NCBI RefSeq assembly: GCF_900106745.1
Contig: NZ_FNNV01000001.1
Span: 682,001-746,000 of the forward strand
DNA length: 64,000 bases
Reading direction: 5' to 3'
Source: Paenibacillus sp. CF384
GTDB lineage: Bacteria; Bacillota; Bacilli; Paenibacillales; Paenibacillaceae
In this document: positions 17,956 to 26,397 of the stretch, piece after piece
How the letters are laid out: each line of letters starts with the position of its first letter
How positions within the stretch are numbered: the stretch's first letter is position 1
The notes under the pieces: generated by a model
What the model was told of the DNA's origin: nothing
The model's database searches: none
Seen by the model: the letters and a program-made list of their open reading frames with translations, nothing else
Position numbers and translations under genes: made by a program

Positions 17956-18795
17956 TTATTTGATTTGATAAAATTTCGCCGCAGTCCCGCCCAGGATCGC
18001 ATCTCGCCCCGCTTCCGAATAAGCGGCGATCGCACGGTTCGTTTCTCTCCATACTTTGCCGTAATCGCCAGCTAAGTTGGCGACAGGCCAGTCGCTGCCG
18101 AACATGAGGCGGTCTGCACCAAACTGCTCCTTGGCGTAATCGATGTAAGGCTGCAGATCCTCGGCCGACCAATTGTCGTGATGTGCAGCTGTATTCAGCC
18201 CCGACACCTTGGCGTAGACATTCTCGAACTGCGCGGCTCGGGCGAGCTGCTCCGCCCACTCACCCATCGTCCTGTCCTTAATGGGCGGTTTGGCCAGATG
18301 ATCGATGACGATTCTAAGGTTCGGTACTTCCTTCGCCAGATGCGGAGCATGCTTGAGATGATCAGGGAATACAGCCACGAGATCGAACGTGAGATCGTAG
18401 GAGGCAAGCACGCGGAGACCTTCGATAACGGATTCACGAATGATATAGTCCGGGTCCTTCTCCTCGTGGATTAAGTGACGGACACCTTTGAAATACGGAT
18501 TCTGCTTGAATTGCTTTAGTTTTTTATCTGCGATTTCAGGAATGTTGAGGGGTACCCAGCCTACGACCGCAGCCACCCAGTCCTTCTCCTCTGCTACTTG
18601 CAGCATGTATTCCGTATCCTCATAGCTGTTCATCGCTTGTACGATGACGGTCTTATCAATGCCGGCTTCCTTCAGCAGAGGCTCCAGCTCTGGCGCCTCG
18701 ATCGTCCGGCAAATCGTGCCGAATGCAGGATCTAGCCACGGATATGCGACCTTCTCCAAATGCCAAAAGTGTTGGTGCGCGTCGATTTTCATCAT
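17956..18795 (-). CDS. Amidohydrolase family 2 / lactonase-like hydrolase (COG3618 type)
   Basis: The 279-aa metal-dependent hydrolase has the family's N-terminal DAHQHFW motif, a central YFKGVRHLIHEE stretch, IDHLAKP and FGSDWPV near the C-terminus. These fit the L-fuconolactonase/L-rhamnonolactonase-like branch, which opens sugar-acid lactones or related 2-pyrone rings. It starts at an ATG ATG pair, with AGGAGG 13 bases upstream of the first. It lies 19 bp after the second CoA-transferase. The real substrate is unknown; the neighbours point to an organic acid that enters as a CoA ester rather than to a plain sugar lactone. Confidence 0.85.
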   Translation of the reverse strand: MMKIDAHQHFWHLEKVAYPWLDPAFGTICRTIEAPELEPLLKEAGIDKTVIVQAMNSYEDTEYMLQVAEEKDWVAAVVGWVPLNIPEIADKKLKQFKQNPYFKGVRHLIHEEKDPDYIIRESVIEGLRVLASYDLTFDLVAVFPDHLKHAPHLAKEVPNLRIVIDHLAKPPIKDRTMGEWAEQLARAAQFENVYAKVSGLNTAAHHDNWSAEDLQPYIDYAKEQFGADRLMFGSDWPVANLAGDYGKVWRETNRAIAAYSEAGRDAILGGTAAKFYQIK

Positions 18796-18814
18796 CTCTG
18801 TGCGACATCCTCCT

Positions 18815-19930
18815 TTAAGGTATTGGATCTATCAACTGTTTCCGGATTGCTGCCGTATCTTCGCCAACCTTCTGTGAGCCTTTCGCTGACCTAAACTGTA
18901 TGCCGTCTATGCGAATCGGACAGCATGTTGTCCTCATCGTGGTTCCGTTGCCGCGCGTGATGGATTGCACCATATTCATCCCTTTAACATGTTCCTCCTC
19001 TAGCAGCTGTCGCCAATTCAGCACTTGCGAGACTTCGTATCCTGCGGACTCCAGCGCTGAGGTTAACTGCTGCGATGTCATGGCGTTGGTGGCATGCAAG
19101 AGGGCTTCTACTTTAGCTTCGTGTTGCTCCCGTGGCATCACGGAGACGTAGCCGTCACTTGTCGCATAGATGCCACTTGGTTTTGGCGGCTGTGGAGAAT
19201 TCGGCTGCGCCTCCGCAGCATCGCGATTCATATACTCGGTCAGCGACTCTGCTTGCAGATCAAGCGCCGATTCCAGCAAGTTGACCTCTACTCTCGCTCC
19301 GACTCCGGTCACTGCTCTGCGCACTAGGCAGCTTAATAGGCCTTGAACCAGATGCGCACCTGCAATCATATCCGTGACCGCGAGCCCGAGCGGCATTGGC
19401 GATCCGCTGCTAAGACCTCCTCCATTCGTCAAGCCGGACATCGATTGCACGAGCAAGTCTTGGCCCGGCTTGCCTACCCACGGACCTTCGTTCCCGTATC
19501 CTGTAATTTCTCCATAGACAATGGCTGGATTAATCGCCTTGACGGCTTCGTAATGAAAGCCCAACCGTTCCATAACGCCAGGACGGAAATTCTGAATGAG
19601 TACATCCGCCTTCCGGATGAGCGCATGCACCTCGGCTGCATCGATCGGATTACGCAGATCGGCAGCGAAGCTCTCTTTGTTGCGGTTGATCGAATGGAAC
19701 AGCGTGCTGTCTCCGTCCAGCTCCATATTGGAGATATACAAGCTGCGGCAAATATCTCCGCTGCCCGCCCGCTCCACTTTGATCACGCGTGCGCCAAGAT
19801 CAGCCAGCCTGAGCGCGGCGGATGGAGCGGACAAGAACTGCCCAAAATCAAGCACGAGCAATCCTTCTAACGGACGTTGCTGCATCTGTTCACTATGCGC
19901 GGACCCGCTCTTACTGCTGAAGTCGATCAA
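18815..19930 (-). CDS. Class III (CaiB/BaiF) CoA-transferase, second copy
   Basis: The 371-aa family III CoA-transferase moves CoA between an acyl-CoA and a free acid. The catalytic Asp is expected in [13 protein letters not shown] (about residue 158), and [20 protein letters not shown] begins the Rossmann core. The start is a TTG at 19930 that overlaps the stop of the first transferase gene (TTGA), with GGAGG nine bases upstream. It resembles the preceding transferase closely in the first two thirds but is shorter, so the pair may act as a heteromer or on donor and acceptor separately. Confidence 0.88.
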   Translation of the reverse strand: MIDFSSKSGSAHSEQMQQRPLEGLLVLDFGQFLSAPSAALRLADLGARVIKVERAGSGDICRSLYISNMELDGDSTLFHSINRNKESFAADLRNPIDAAEVHALIRKADVLIQNFRPGVMERLGFHYEAVKAINPAIVYGEITGYGNEGPWVGKPGQDLLVQSMSGLTNGGGLSSGSPMPLGLAVTDMIAGAHLVQGLLSCLVRRAVTGVGARVEVNLLESALDLQAESLTEYMNRDAAEAQPNSPQPPKPSGIYATSDGYVSVMPREQHEAKVEALLHATNAMTSQQLTSALESAGYEVSQVLNWRQLLEEEHVKGMNMVQSITRGNGTTMRTTCCPIRIDGIQFRSAKGSQKVGEDTAAIRKQLIDPIP

Positions 19931-21126
19931 GCTCTCTCGCCTCCGTCAATTTGCTGTTGTCCCTCGGGCGACTGTACATCGCGAAGCTGAAATTCCTGCT
20001 CAATCGCCGCAGTATGCTCCCCGACCTTTGGTGCCGCACTTGTATCTAACAGCCTCTCGCCATTGATCCGAATCGGACAACGCGTCGTCAGGAGTCGGCG
20101 GCTGCCATCTTCGCGCCTTACTTCTTGAACCATATCGAGTGCCTTAAATCCTTCATGGGCAAACAATCGCTCCCACGTCAGCACATCAGCACACCAATAA
20201 TCCGCCGGCTCTAATACGTTCAGCCACTCCTCCGTGCTGCGCGTTTGGATGTGCGACACAAGATGTTGTTTAATCTCATCACGCTGCGTAAACCACGTCT
20301 TCGGATCTTGAAAGGCTGACAGCGGTTCGCATTCCAACAGCTCACCCAGCCGCACAACCGATCCCATTGCAAGCGCCAAATAGCCGTTCTTCGTTTCATA
20401 AATGCCATAAGGTGCTCCCAAATACGCATGTGCATTGTTCACCGCGCTTCGCTGGGGCAACTCTCCTCCATCGTTTAAGTGTGTCGTCAGTACTTCAAAC
20501 TGGAGGTCCAGCGCGGATTCCAGAAGGCTGACCTCCACTCGCCCGCCTTGGCCGGTTCGCCCTCGCCGAACTAAACAGGCTAGAATCCCTTGCACCAGGT
20601 GAGCACCTGCGAACATATCTGCGACCGCGAGTCCAAATGGTACGGGCGGCTGGTCCGCATTGCCGTTCAGCCATGCAAGTCCTGATAAAGACTGAATCAA
20701 CAGGTCTTGCCCAGGCTTATCACGCCAAGGTCCTTCCTGCCCATAACCGGTCACTGAGGCATATACGATACCGCTGTTCAGCTCCTTAACCGCCTCATAG
20801 CCAAGTCCAAGTTTCTCCATGGTCCCCGGCCGAAAATTCTCAATCAGCACATCCGCTCGCGCGATTAATGCCCGTACACTGGCTGCATCCTCGCTGTCCT
20901 TCAAATTCGCCGCATAGCTCTCTTTTCCCCGATTAATCGTATGAAAAAGCATGCTGTCACCGTCCACCATCTGATTCTTGATCGACAACTGCCTGTTCAG
21001 CTCGCCGGTCCCCGGCCGCTCGATCTTGATGACCCTCGCACCCAAATCACCGAGCCTCAGCGCTGCCGAAGGTCCGGCCAGAAACTGACTGAAATCCAAA
21101 ACCAGTAGTCCCTCTAATGGTTTCAT
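19927..21126 (-). CDS. Class III (CaiB/BaiF) CoA-transferase, first copy
   Basis: The 399-aa protein has the same fold as its neighbour. The catalytic Asp is predicted in [13 protein letters not shown] (Asp141). It starts with an ATG that overlaps the stop of the upstream binding-protein-like gene (ATGA), and it ends overlapping the next start, so three genes are translationally chained. The N-terminus ([20 protein letters not shown]) is the standard one for the family. It likely activates a carboxylic acid for the downstream MaoC hydratase; the acid is not identifiable from sequence. Confidence 0.88.
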   Translation of the reverse strand: MKPLEGLLVLDFSQFLAGPSAALRLGDLGARVIKIERPGTGELNRQLSIKNQMVDGDSMLFHTINRGKESYAANLKDSEDAASVRALIARADVLIENFRPGTMEKLGLGYEAVKELNSGIVYASVTGYGQEGPWRDKPGQDLLIQSLSGLAWLNGNADQPPVPFGLAVADMFAGAHLVQGILACLVRRGRTGQGGRVEVSLLESALDLQFEVLTTHLNDGGELPQRSAVNNAHAYLGAPYGIYETKNGYLALAMGSVVRLGELLECEPLSAFQDPKTWFTQRDEIKQHLVSHIQTRSTEEWLNVLEPADYWCADVLTWERLFAHEGFKALDMVQEVRREDGSRRLLTTRCPIRINGERLLDTSAAPKVGEHTAAIEQEFQLRDVQSPEGQQQIDGGERA

Positions 21127-22280
21127 TTTGACGCCTCCATTCTGGATGACCGGTAAAGTCCATTTAATCGCTCAAGCACTTCCTGCGGCCGCCCGCCGGA
21201 AATGATATAGTCCCGAACCGCGTCGCCGGCATGGTCTTGGAATTCTAAGTAACCGCTGTAGCGCGGCCTTAAGTAGGCGCGGTCAAGTGCCGGAAGCGTA
21301 GCCAGGAAATACCCGTTCGTGCGTCGATTAAGCTCTACGTCATCCCAAGCAGCGCGGTGTCCCGGTTGCCCTCCGTTCTCCGCGAATACGGTTCGCTGGA
21401 TCTCCGGGCTGGCTATATAGGCAGCAAATTCCACCGCCAGATCGGTATTCGTGCATCGTGCCGACACGCCAATTCCCGTTCCGCCCAGCGTGGACCGAAG
21501 CCGCCCATGTGAACCGAGCGACACCATATCGGTAAAATGAAGCAAATGCCGCGCATACCCGGCACGAGCGTAATTGGAGTATCCATAAGCGAAAGGGCAA
21601 TAAGCGATGCCATCTCCTGAGGACATGGCTTCGTAAACTCGGATCGGATTCCATTGAAGCATCTCTACTGGACACAATGCCGTTAATTCTCGAAGCAGCT
21701 CCAGTGCTAGAACACCTGTTTCCTCGCTCACTACTTGTTCATCGTTGCTGTTGCATGGTTCCTCACCTTGCGTGACACAGAGCATATAGAAATTCATCAA
21801 CGCATCTACCGGAATCCCTGCAAAAGCGACCCGGCCCTTCTTCGCTAAGGCAAGCAGCTCATCCCAACTCTGCGGCACCTCTTCATTAGCGGCCGCAAGT
21901 AGGTCCTGCCGATACGAAGCTACCGGAGTCGCCGCATCTACGGCGAATGCTGTCTGCACACCATCGAAAAGGTAGCTCTCGTGCGAGCGACCGACCGAAT
22001 GCTGCGCTTGATCGGCTAGGAATGCTGCCGACACATGCTGCTCCAGCGGAACGAGTATCCCTTTGTCCGCTGCGAAACCCGCCCAGGGATGATCGATAAT
22101 GAGCAGGTCATACCGCTCTGCCAGACGCTCGATCGGCGCATCGGCGAACTCCTGCAGTGACCTTTTCTCCCAAGTGATCTCCACGCCTGGATGCGTTTCC
22201 ATAAAACGCTGCGCGGTTGCCACCTTCGGCACATACCCTCTACTATGGTTCCATGTAATACCTCTTAATGTTGTCGTCAA
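21123..22280 (-). CDS. Solute-binding-protein-like protein without export signal
   Basis: The ~385-aa product resembles family 1 extracellular solute-binding proteins (lobes with [49 protein letters not shown] and a C-terminal YASPEIQ-like helix). However, it starts directly with [15 protein letters not shown]: there is no signal peptide, hydrophobic segment or lipobox, and no permease or ATPase gene is near. The TTG at 22280 is preferred (AAAGGTGA eight bases upstream); an ATG ATG pair at 22301 has no ribosome site and would not add a signal either. A cytoplasmic ligand-binding role is inferred, as a sensor or carrier for the CoA-transferase pathway with which it is translationally coupled. 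I recall similar proteins beside CaiB genes in other bacteria but cannot check this. Confidence 0.82.
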   Translation of the reverse strand: MTTTLRGITWNHSRGYVPKVATAQRFMETHPGVEITWEKRSLQEFADAPIERLAERYDLLIIDHPWAGFAADKGILVPLEQHVSAAFLADQAQHSVGRSHESYLFDGVQTAFAVDAATPVASYRQDLLAAANEEVPQSWDELLALAKKGRVAFAGIPVDALMNFYMLCVTQGEEPCNSNDEQVVSEETGVLALELLRELTALCPVEMLQWNPIRVYEAMSSGDGIAYCPFAYGYSNYARAGYARHLLHFTDMVSLGSHGRLRSTLGGTGIGVSARCTNTDLAVEFAAYIASPEIQRTVFAENGGQPGHRAAWDDVELNRRTNGYFLATLPALDRAYLRPRYSGYLEFQDHAGDAVRDYIISGGRPQEVLERLNGLYRSSRMEASK

Positions 22281-22320
22281 TTTGTCATCACCTTTCATCA
22301 TGATTGACTAGTAACAGCAT

Positions 22321-22337
22321 GGTACTCTGGTAGTACC
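22321..22337. promoter_or_regulatory. GntR/FadR-type operator 1
   Basis: GGTACT-N5-AGTACC is a perfect palindrome and contains TGGTAGTACCA (22328-22338), which matches the TGGTNNNACCA core of FadR-subfamily operators. It lies just upstream of the start of the CoA-transferase operon. Confidence 0.72.
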
Positions 22338-22419
22338 ACGATAGATAGAAGGAGGGATTGCAGATGCTTGCCTGTTCTTTACTCGGTTTCTGTTTCGTGT
22401 TAAGCTTCTTTGAGGAATC

Positions 22420-22436
22420 GGTACTCTGGTAGTACC
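22420..22436. promoter_or_regulatory. GntR/FadR-type operator 2
   Basis: This is an exact copy of operator 1. The shared direct repeat extends to 21 bp (22321-22341 and 22420-22440), with centres 99 bp apart. It lies upstream of the regulator gene, so the regulator probably controls itself and the divergent operon, possibly by looping. Confidence 0.72.
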
Positions 22437-22518
22437 ACGAGACCAGATTACCATGAATGATCTTCTTCCATCAATGCTAATTTTCAATCCCATGTGCCGA
22501 TTAAGGAGACTACCTCTC

Positions 22519-23226
22519 ATGATACAGATTGAACCTGTCAAACGACTCACGGTTACCGAACAAATTATGGAGCAAATCGCGCAGCTGATTACAAACGGTC
22601 ATCTTGAGCCTGGTGCGCAGCTGCCTAACGAGCGAGAGCTCGCCGAGCGGTTCAGCGTTACACGCGGTCGAGTCCGAGAAGCGCTTCGAGCGCTTGCACT
22701 GATCGGCCTCATCACCATCAAGGCAGGTGAAGGCAGCTTTGTGAATAAGCAGGAGGAGCCGATTCCTTCGGATACGATTGCTTGGATGTTCCACAGGGAG
22801 AAACATAACCTCGACGAGGTTTATGCGGCGCGGCAGCTGATCGAAACCGAGGTTTACCTTTCTGCCGCCGATCAACTCACCGAGGAGGAGCTTGCTTTGC
22901 TTGACAGGAAGCTCGTCCACATGTCGGAGTCGGTTCATATGGAGGCGGATGCTTTTCTCCAGCTGCTTGATGATTTCGACCTTCGCATCGGCGAACGCTC
23001 CGACAATCGAATCTTCAACAAGCTGATGCAAATGAGCATTCACCTTAGACGAGAAACGAGCCTGAAGCTGCTCCGCGTACCTGGTGCCAAAGAAAACAGC
23101 GTCAAGCAGCGCTCCGCCATACTCGCCGCGCTTACCTCCCGTGATAAGAAACAACTGCACACTGCACTCAAGGGACTGTTCACCTCCTCGAAACAGTTCT
23201 ACGCGAACATCATGAAAACCGACTAA
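22519..23226 (+). CDS. GntR-family regulator, FadR subfamily
   Basis: The 235-aa repressor has a winged helix (about residues 10-75, including PNERELAERFSVTRGRVREA and GSFVNKQ) and a helical FCD ligand domain (ARQLIETEVYLSAADQLTEEE onward). The ATG at 22519 has AAGGAG ten bases upstream; an earlier in-frame ATG at 22453 lacks one and would overlap the operator area. It is divergent from the CoA-transferase operon, with two identical TGGTAGTACCA operators between them. The effector is probably the organic acid or CoA ester handled by the operon. Confidence 0.9.
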   Translation: MIQIEPVKRLTVTEQIMEQIAQLITNGHLEPGAQLPNERELAERFSVTRGRVREALRALALIGLITIKAGEGSFVNKQEEPIPSDTIAWMFHREKHNLDEVYAARQLIETEVYLSAADQLTEEELALLDRKLVHMSESVHMEADAFLQLLDDFDLRIGERSDNRIFNKLMQMSIHLRRETSLKLLRVPGAKENSVKQRSAILAALTSRDKKQLHTALKGLFTSSKQFYANIMKTD

Positions 23227-23333
23227 GGGGGCGCATGCCCTCTCTTTCGTTTCACTTTCATATCTCTTTCATATTTCTTCCACCACTCCTACTCCTCCAT
23301 CCCAGTTGGCCTCCCCCACCAATTCCCCTTCCC

Positions 23334-23650
23334 GTAGCTGAGACTCTCAAAATCAAACTCTCAACCGCAAAATCACATTTTCCATGCCCTGAGTGTTCCA
23401 AATTCGGACTCTCACACCTCCTCCCCACACCAAGCGCCCCCCTATCCATAGCTGAAAGTCGGAAAACACGACTCTCAACCACGATATCTCACTATTTTGA
23501 CGCCGAGAGTCGCGAAATCCGACTTTCACACTTCTTTGCTCCAATTTCACACCTTTACCAATGGCTGAAAGTCGGAAAATCCGACTCTCACTCACGAAAA
23601 CTTACTAATTTAACACTGAGAGTCGCGATATCCGACTCTCGAAAAGCATC
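23334..23650. repeat. ~113-bp tandem repeat with internal palindromes, ~2.8 copies
   Basis: Units start at 23334, 23448 and 23561 (GTAGCTG, ATAGCTG, ATGGCTG). Each carries two hairpin-forming segments built on GAAAGTCGG-AAAA-TCCGACTCTC or the related GAGAGTCGCGAAATCCGACT. The first unit has drifted most. The period is not a multiple of three, and the open frames shift between copies, which argues against coding. It could be a family of intergenic repeat elements; I cannot name it. Confidence 0.8.
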
Positions 23651-23719
23651 CACTACTCACTCCACTTACTCAGCGACTAAGATTCACTTCCGCATCCCTC
23701 GCATCACTCTCGACAACAT

Positions 23720-23768
23720 AAGAAAGGGCCGCTCAAAAAGCCAAAAACCCGCTTCTGAAACAGCCCTC
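23720..23768 (-). terminator. Terminator-like hairpin after the methyltransferase gene
   Basis: On the minus strand AGGGC and GCCCT enclose a partly paired stem and are followed by TTTCTT. It lies just after the stop at 23773. Confidence 0.55.
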
Positions 23769-23772
23769 ATCT

Positions 23773-24540
23773 TTATTTCCTTACCGCCTCGAACGCATAA
23801 CTCTGCTTCCCGTTACTTGGAGTTCGGCCATACTCGTAGTCTGCTGACACGACCACATCCTTGAAACCGATACTCTCCAGCACGAGCTTAAACTCGTGCA
23901 CGCCGTACCACCGCAAGGCAAAACGCTGCAGCTCCGTCTCGATCAAAGCACCTTTGCGCCACTTCTCGTATTTCAACAAGGTCACTTTGTATTGATCGAA
24001 GAAGTCCGCTTCGAGCAGCTTGCCCTCCATCGTAATCATATCGCCATCCGGCAAATGAAAGGTCGATGATCCGCCGAACCCGCCGCTTTCAAAATGAGTA
24101 TCCGGCAGAAATAAACTCAGCATCAGTCGTCCGCCAGGCTGCAGATGTTCGTACAATCGCTTCAGTGCTGCAATCGAATCCTCACGATTCTCAATCAATA
24201 AGAACGAGCCGCCAGGTATAATAATCGCTTCATAGCGATCGGGCAAGTCAAGCTCTACGAGATTCGATTCGAACAACCTCACGTTTAGCCCTCGATCTTC
24301 GCACCGTTTACGGCAAGATGCCAGCATGTCGGGTGAATAATCCACGCCGTCAACTAGCAGTCCCGCTTCCAACAGAGGAATAATGACGCGCCCGGACCCA
24401 ACCATCGCTTCAAGTATTCGCCCTTTGCACCCGCTCAACCGCTCTTGATAATATTCCAGATCGCCGCCCAGAGACTGACCGACCCGCTTCGTTAAATCAT
24501 AAACCTCGGTACATAATTTCCCATAGTAGCTATACGACAT
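23773..24540 (-). CDS. Class I SAM-dependent methyltransferase
   Basis: The 255-aa protein has the SAM-binding motif ILEAMVGSGRVIIPLL (about residues 42-57), an acidic strand GVDYSPDML and the post-II segment YEAIIIPGGSFLLI. The GxGxG glycines are partly replaced (MVGSGR), as in several small-molecule methyltransferases. GGAGGGAAGAATAA precedes the ATG. It lies 164 bp after the ThiF-like gene on the same strand, with a hairpin between, so it may or may not belong to that operon. The substrate is unknown. Confidence 0.82.
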   Translation of the reverse strand: MSYSYYGKLCTEVYDLTKRVGQSLGGDLEYYQERLSGCKGRILEAMVGSGRVIIPLLEAGLLVDGVDYSPDMLASCRKRCEDRGLNVRLFESNLVELDLPDRYEAIIIPGGSFLLIENREDSIAALKRLYEHLQPGGRLMLSLFLPDTHFESGGFGGSSTFHLPDGDMITMEGKLLEADFFDQYKVTLLKYEKWRKGALIETELQRFALRWYGVHEFKLVLESIGFKDVVVSADYEYGRTPSNGKQSYAFEAVRK

Positions 24541-24574
24541 TTATTCTTCCCTCCATGAGTTGGCATTGACCACA

Positions 24575-24600
24575 GAAGGGATATTTGGTCTTATCCCTTC
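24575..24600. repeat. Inverted repeat between the ThiF-like and methyltransferase genes
   Basis: GAAGGGATA (24575-24583) pairs perfectly with TATCCCTTC (24592-24600) across an 8-base loop. No T-run follows on the minus strand, so it is more likely an RNA-processing or regulatory hairpin in the leader than a terminator. Confidence 0.55.
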
Positions 24601-24704
24601 CGCACCGACTTGTTCTGGAATGGACGCATTTGCATAGGAATCACTCACTTTCATTAAATTAATTCAACTATATGCGCAAGGTAAATTTTGGTCAATATTA
24701 AAAA

Positions 24705-25463
24705 TTACAGTTCAAATTGCAATTGAAACATTTCCGGTACAAGCAGCGGCTTCTTCCTGCCGAGCAGATGGAGAACGAGCTGCGATACGAGCACACCCGG
24801 ACCTAAAGCTTGACCGACACTGATAGTCGGAATCGTCTTATTCGTCAGCCATTCTTGGAGATGGTCAACCGTCACGTATGAAGGCAGCTTATCGGCATAG
24901 CTCGCCGGTGGGAATGTTGCACCTCTTAGCTGCTCGATTGGCATATCTTCCGGAATGCCCGCGATTTGTTCAATTGTCATTCCATCCGGTGCAAAAGTAA
25001 GTACCGTAGCTCCGAACCCTAGTGCCGCTGCCGTAATGATATACTTCCCCTGGCGGCGAGCCGCCCGGTGCAGCGCAACCGCATCATGAAAGGCGAAATA
25101 GTCGATCGCATCGATGACATAATCGGCATCTTGGACAAATTCGGCGACATTCGCTTCTGTGACTCCATTTGGAAATTCAATAATGTCCAGGTCCGGGTTG
25201 ATGGCGAGTAAATGCTCCCTCAGTGCAGTCACTTTGGACATTCCGACGGTATGATAGGTCGCTGCGCACTGCCTATTAATATTGGAGACGTCGAACGTAT
25301 CAGGATCTGCTAACACGAGTCGGCCAATCCCCATACGCGCCAGCAGTTCAGCCGAGAAGCCGCCAATACAGCCGCAGCCGGCAATCGCAATCGTCGATTG
25401 CTGAAGCTTGTCCACGTCGATTTCAGACATAATGCCTAAATTGCGGATAAATTGCTCTTTCAT
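24705..25463 (-). CDS. ThiF/E1-like adenylyltransferase
   Basis: The 252-aa Rossmann protein of the ThiF/MoeB/E1 superfamily would adenylate a carboxylate. The nucleotide loop GCGCIGG (about residues 30-36), DPDTFDVSNINRQ (Asp and Arg contacting ATP), GMSKV and DAIDYF are all in place. The zinc-binding Cys pairs and the rhodanese or catalytic-Cys region of MoeB/ThiF are absent. It therefore looks like the stand-alone E1-like proteins found in small-molecule or peptide pathways rather than a molybdopterin or thiamine sulfur-carrier enzyme. The ATG overlaps the stop of the acyltransferase gene by one base (TAATG), with GGAGGTG upstream. A joint pathway with the acyltransferase is strongly suggested. 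Confidence 0.88.
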   Translation of the reverse strand: MKEQFIRNLGIMSEIDVDKLQQSTIAIAGCGCIGGFSAELLARMGIGRLVLADPDTFDVSNINRQCAATYHTVGMSKVTALREHLLAINPDLDIIEFPNGVTEANVAEFVQDADYVIDAIDYFAFHDAVALHRAARRQGKYIITAAALGFGATVLTFAPDGMTIEQIAGIPEDMPIEQLRGATFPPASYADKLPSYVTVDHLQEWLTNKTIPTISVGQALGPGVLVSQLVLHLLGRKKPLLVPEMFQLQFEL

Positions 25464-26071
25464 TAATTAAGCACCTCCAGATAGCGAGTTTCCTGTTCAA
25501 CTAAATAATCGTATAGCGCAGGTCGCGCTTCTCTAACCGTATTTAATACATCATCCAGCACGAGAACACATGGGATTGTTGTCGAGCCCAGATAGACGCG
25601 TGAATCCCCGATCAGTCGGAATGGAAATTTGAAGATCCGGTTCATATAATTATAGACTCTCTCATCCACGCAGCAAACCCAGTGAGTAATGCCAATCTGA
25701 AGTGAATATTGCAAGGCCGTCTTCAGCAATCCAAGTGCAACGTCATGTGCAGGCAATTTCGTAAACGCACTCAGTTCGGCATACCGAATGACTTCAAGCT
25801 GTTGGAGTTTAATTCTCTCAATGTCAAAGATGCGAAAGTTTTGCAGCGTTGGCAGCTCATCAAGCTTCTCGAAAATCAATCGGGTGACGCCAACTACCTC
25901 TTCTGTTTCAACTGATTGCGAGGTGAAATAAGTAGAATTGGCTTGATAAGGATCCTTCTCATTCTTTTTAAAAAAACCGACTTCTACATAGCGTTCAACA
26001 TGCAGTTTAATCGCTTTTTCGCGCTGTTTCCCTCTTGCAACGCTGTAAAAGTATTGAGTACTTGTTTTCAT
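25463..26071 (-). CDS. FeeM/LuxI-like N-acyltransferase (predicted N-acyl amino acid synthase)
   Basis: The 202-aa GNAT-fold protein is like N-acyl amino acid synthases (FeeM) and LuxI-type autoinducer synthases. Supporting segments are RYVEVGFFKKNE near the N-terminus, VVGVTRLIFEKLDELP, a LEVIRYAELSAF strand, GLLKTALQYSLQIGITHWVCCV and FRLIGDSRVYLGSTTIPCVLV. The family joins a fatty acyl group from ACP or CoA to an amino acid. The ATG at 26071 is chosen because AAGGGAG lies nine bases upstream; the frame extends to 26188 without a ribosome site. It is the first gene of an overlapping pair with the ThiF-like gene. Exact substrate and product cannot be told; a signalling or surface-active N-acyl amino acid is the best guess. 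Confidence 0.75.
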   Translation of the reverse strand: MKTSTQYFYSVARGKQREKAIKLHVERYVEVGFFKKNEKDPYQANSTYFTSQSVETEEVVGVTRLIFEKLDELPTLQNFRIFDIERIKLQQLEVIRYAELSAFTKLPAHDVALGLLKTALQYSLQIGITHWVCCVDERVYNYMNRIFKFPFRLIGDSRVYLGSTTIPCVLVLDDVLNTVREARPALYDYLVEQETRYLEVLN

Positions 26072-26397
26072 AAGTAAAAACTCCCTTATATTGGATTTTG
26101 GTAAGGCATTTTCGTCAAAATAACACTTCGTAGATTGACTGTTTCTTTCTGCATTTGGTCTTTTATTGTCGAATGCTGAGTGATACACTGATTTTAATAA
26201 TCTGTATATCTCATGCTGTAATTGAATGGCTCAAGGTTGTCGATTGACATAGGACTTTTCACTCCCCATCGATCATCTCCTAGTTCAAATGGATTATATA
26301 TCCACTATACCAAAGCTTTGTCGTATTGATAGAGGAGAAAGAGTGCGAGACGTTTGATTTTCAAATAGGAGTCTACTACTCCGGATGGGATGGGCAT
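26072..26397. other. Divergent intergenic region, acyltransferase / HD-GYP
   Basis: This is a 326-bp AT-rich region with no gene. It must hold promoters for both directions. A 13-bp palindrome GGAT-TATAT-ATCC at 26291-26303 lies next to TATACC and is a candidate operator or -10 area for the HD-GYP gene. I see no convincing lux-box or riboswitch. Confidence 0.5.

Larger units (their letters stand above)
23227..23772. other. 546-bp gene-free stretch with repeat array and terminator
   Basis: I find no credible gene here. The stretch is C-rich at the start, then holds the ~113-bp repeat array (23334-23650) and a terminator-like hairpin for the downstream methyltransferase gene. Short open frames across it arise from the repeats. 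Confidence 0.7.

Noticed and set aside
23258-23595. Short minus-strand frames across the 113-bp repeat region
   Set aside because: The repeat period is not a multiple of three, frames change between copies, and no ribosome sites are present.
26072-26325. Possible lux-box or c-di-GMP riboswitch between the acyltransferase and HD-GYP genes
   Set aside because: I found no 20-bp lux-type dyad and no conserved riboswitch core; only a short 13-bp palindrome is present.
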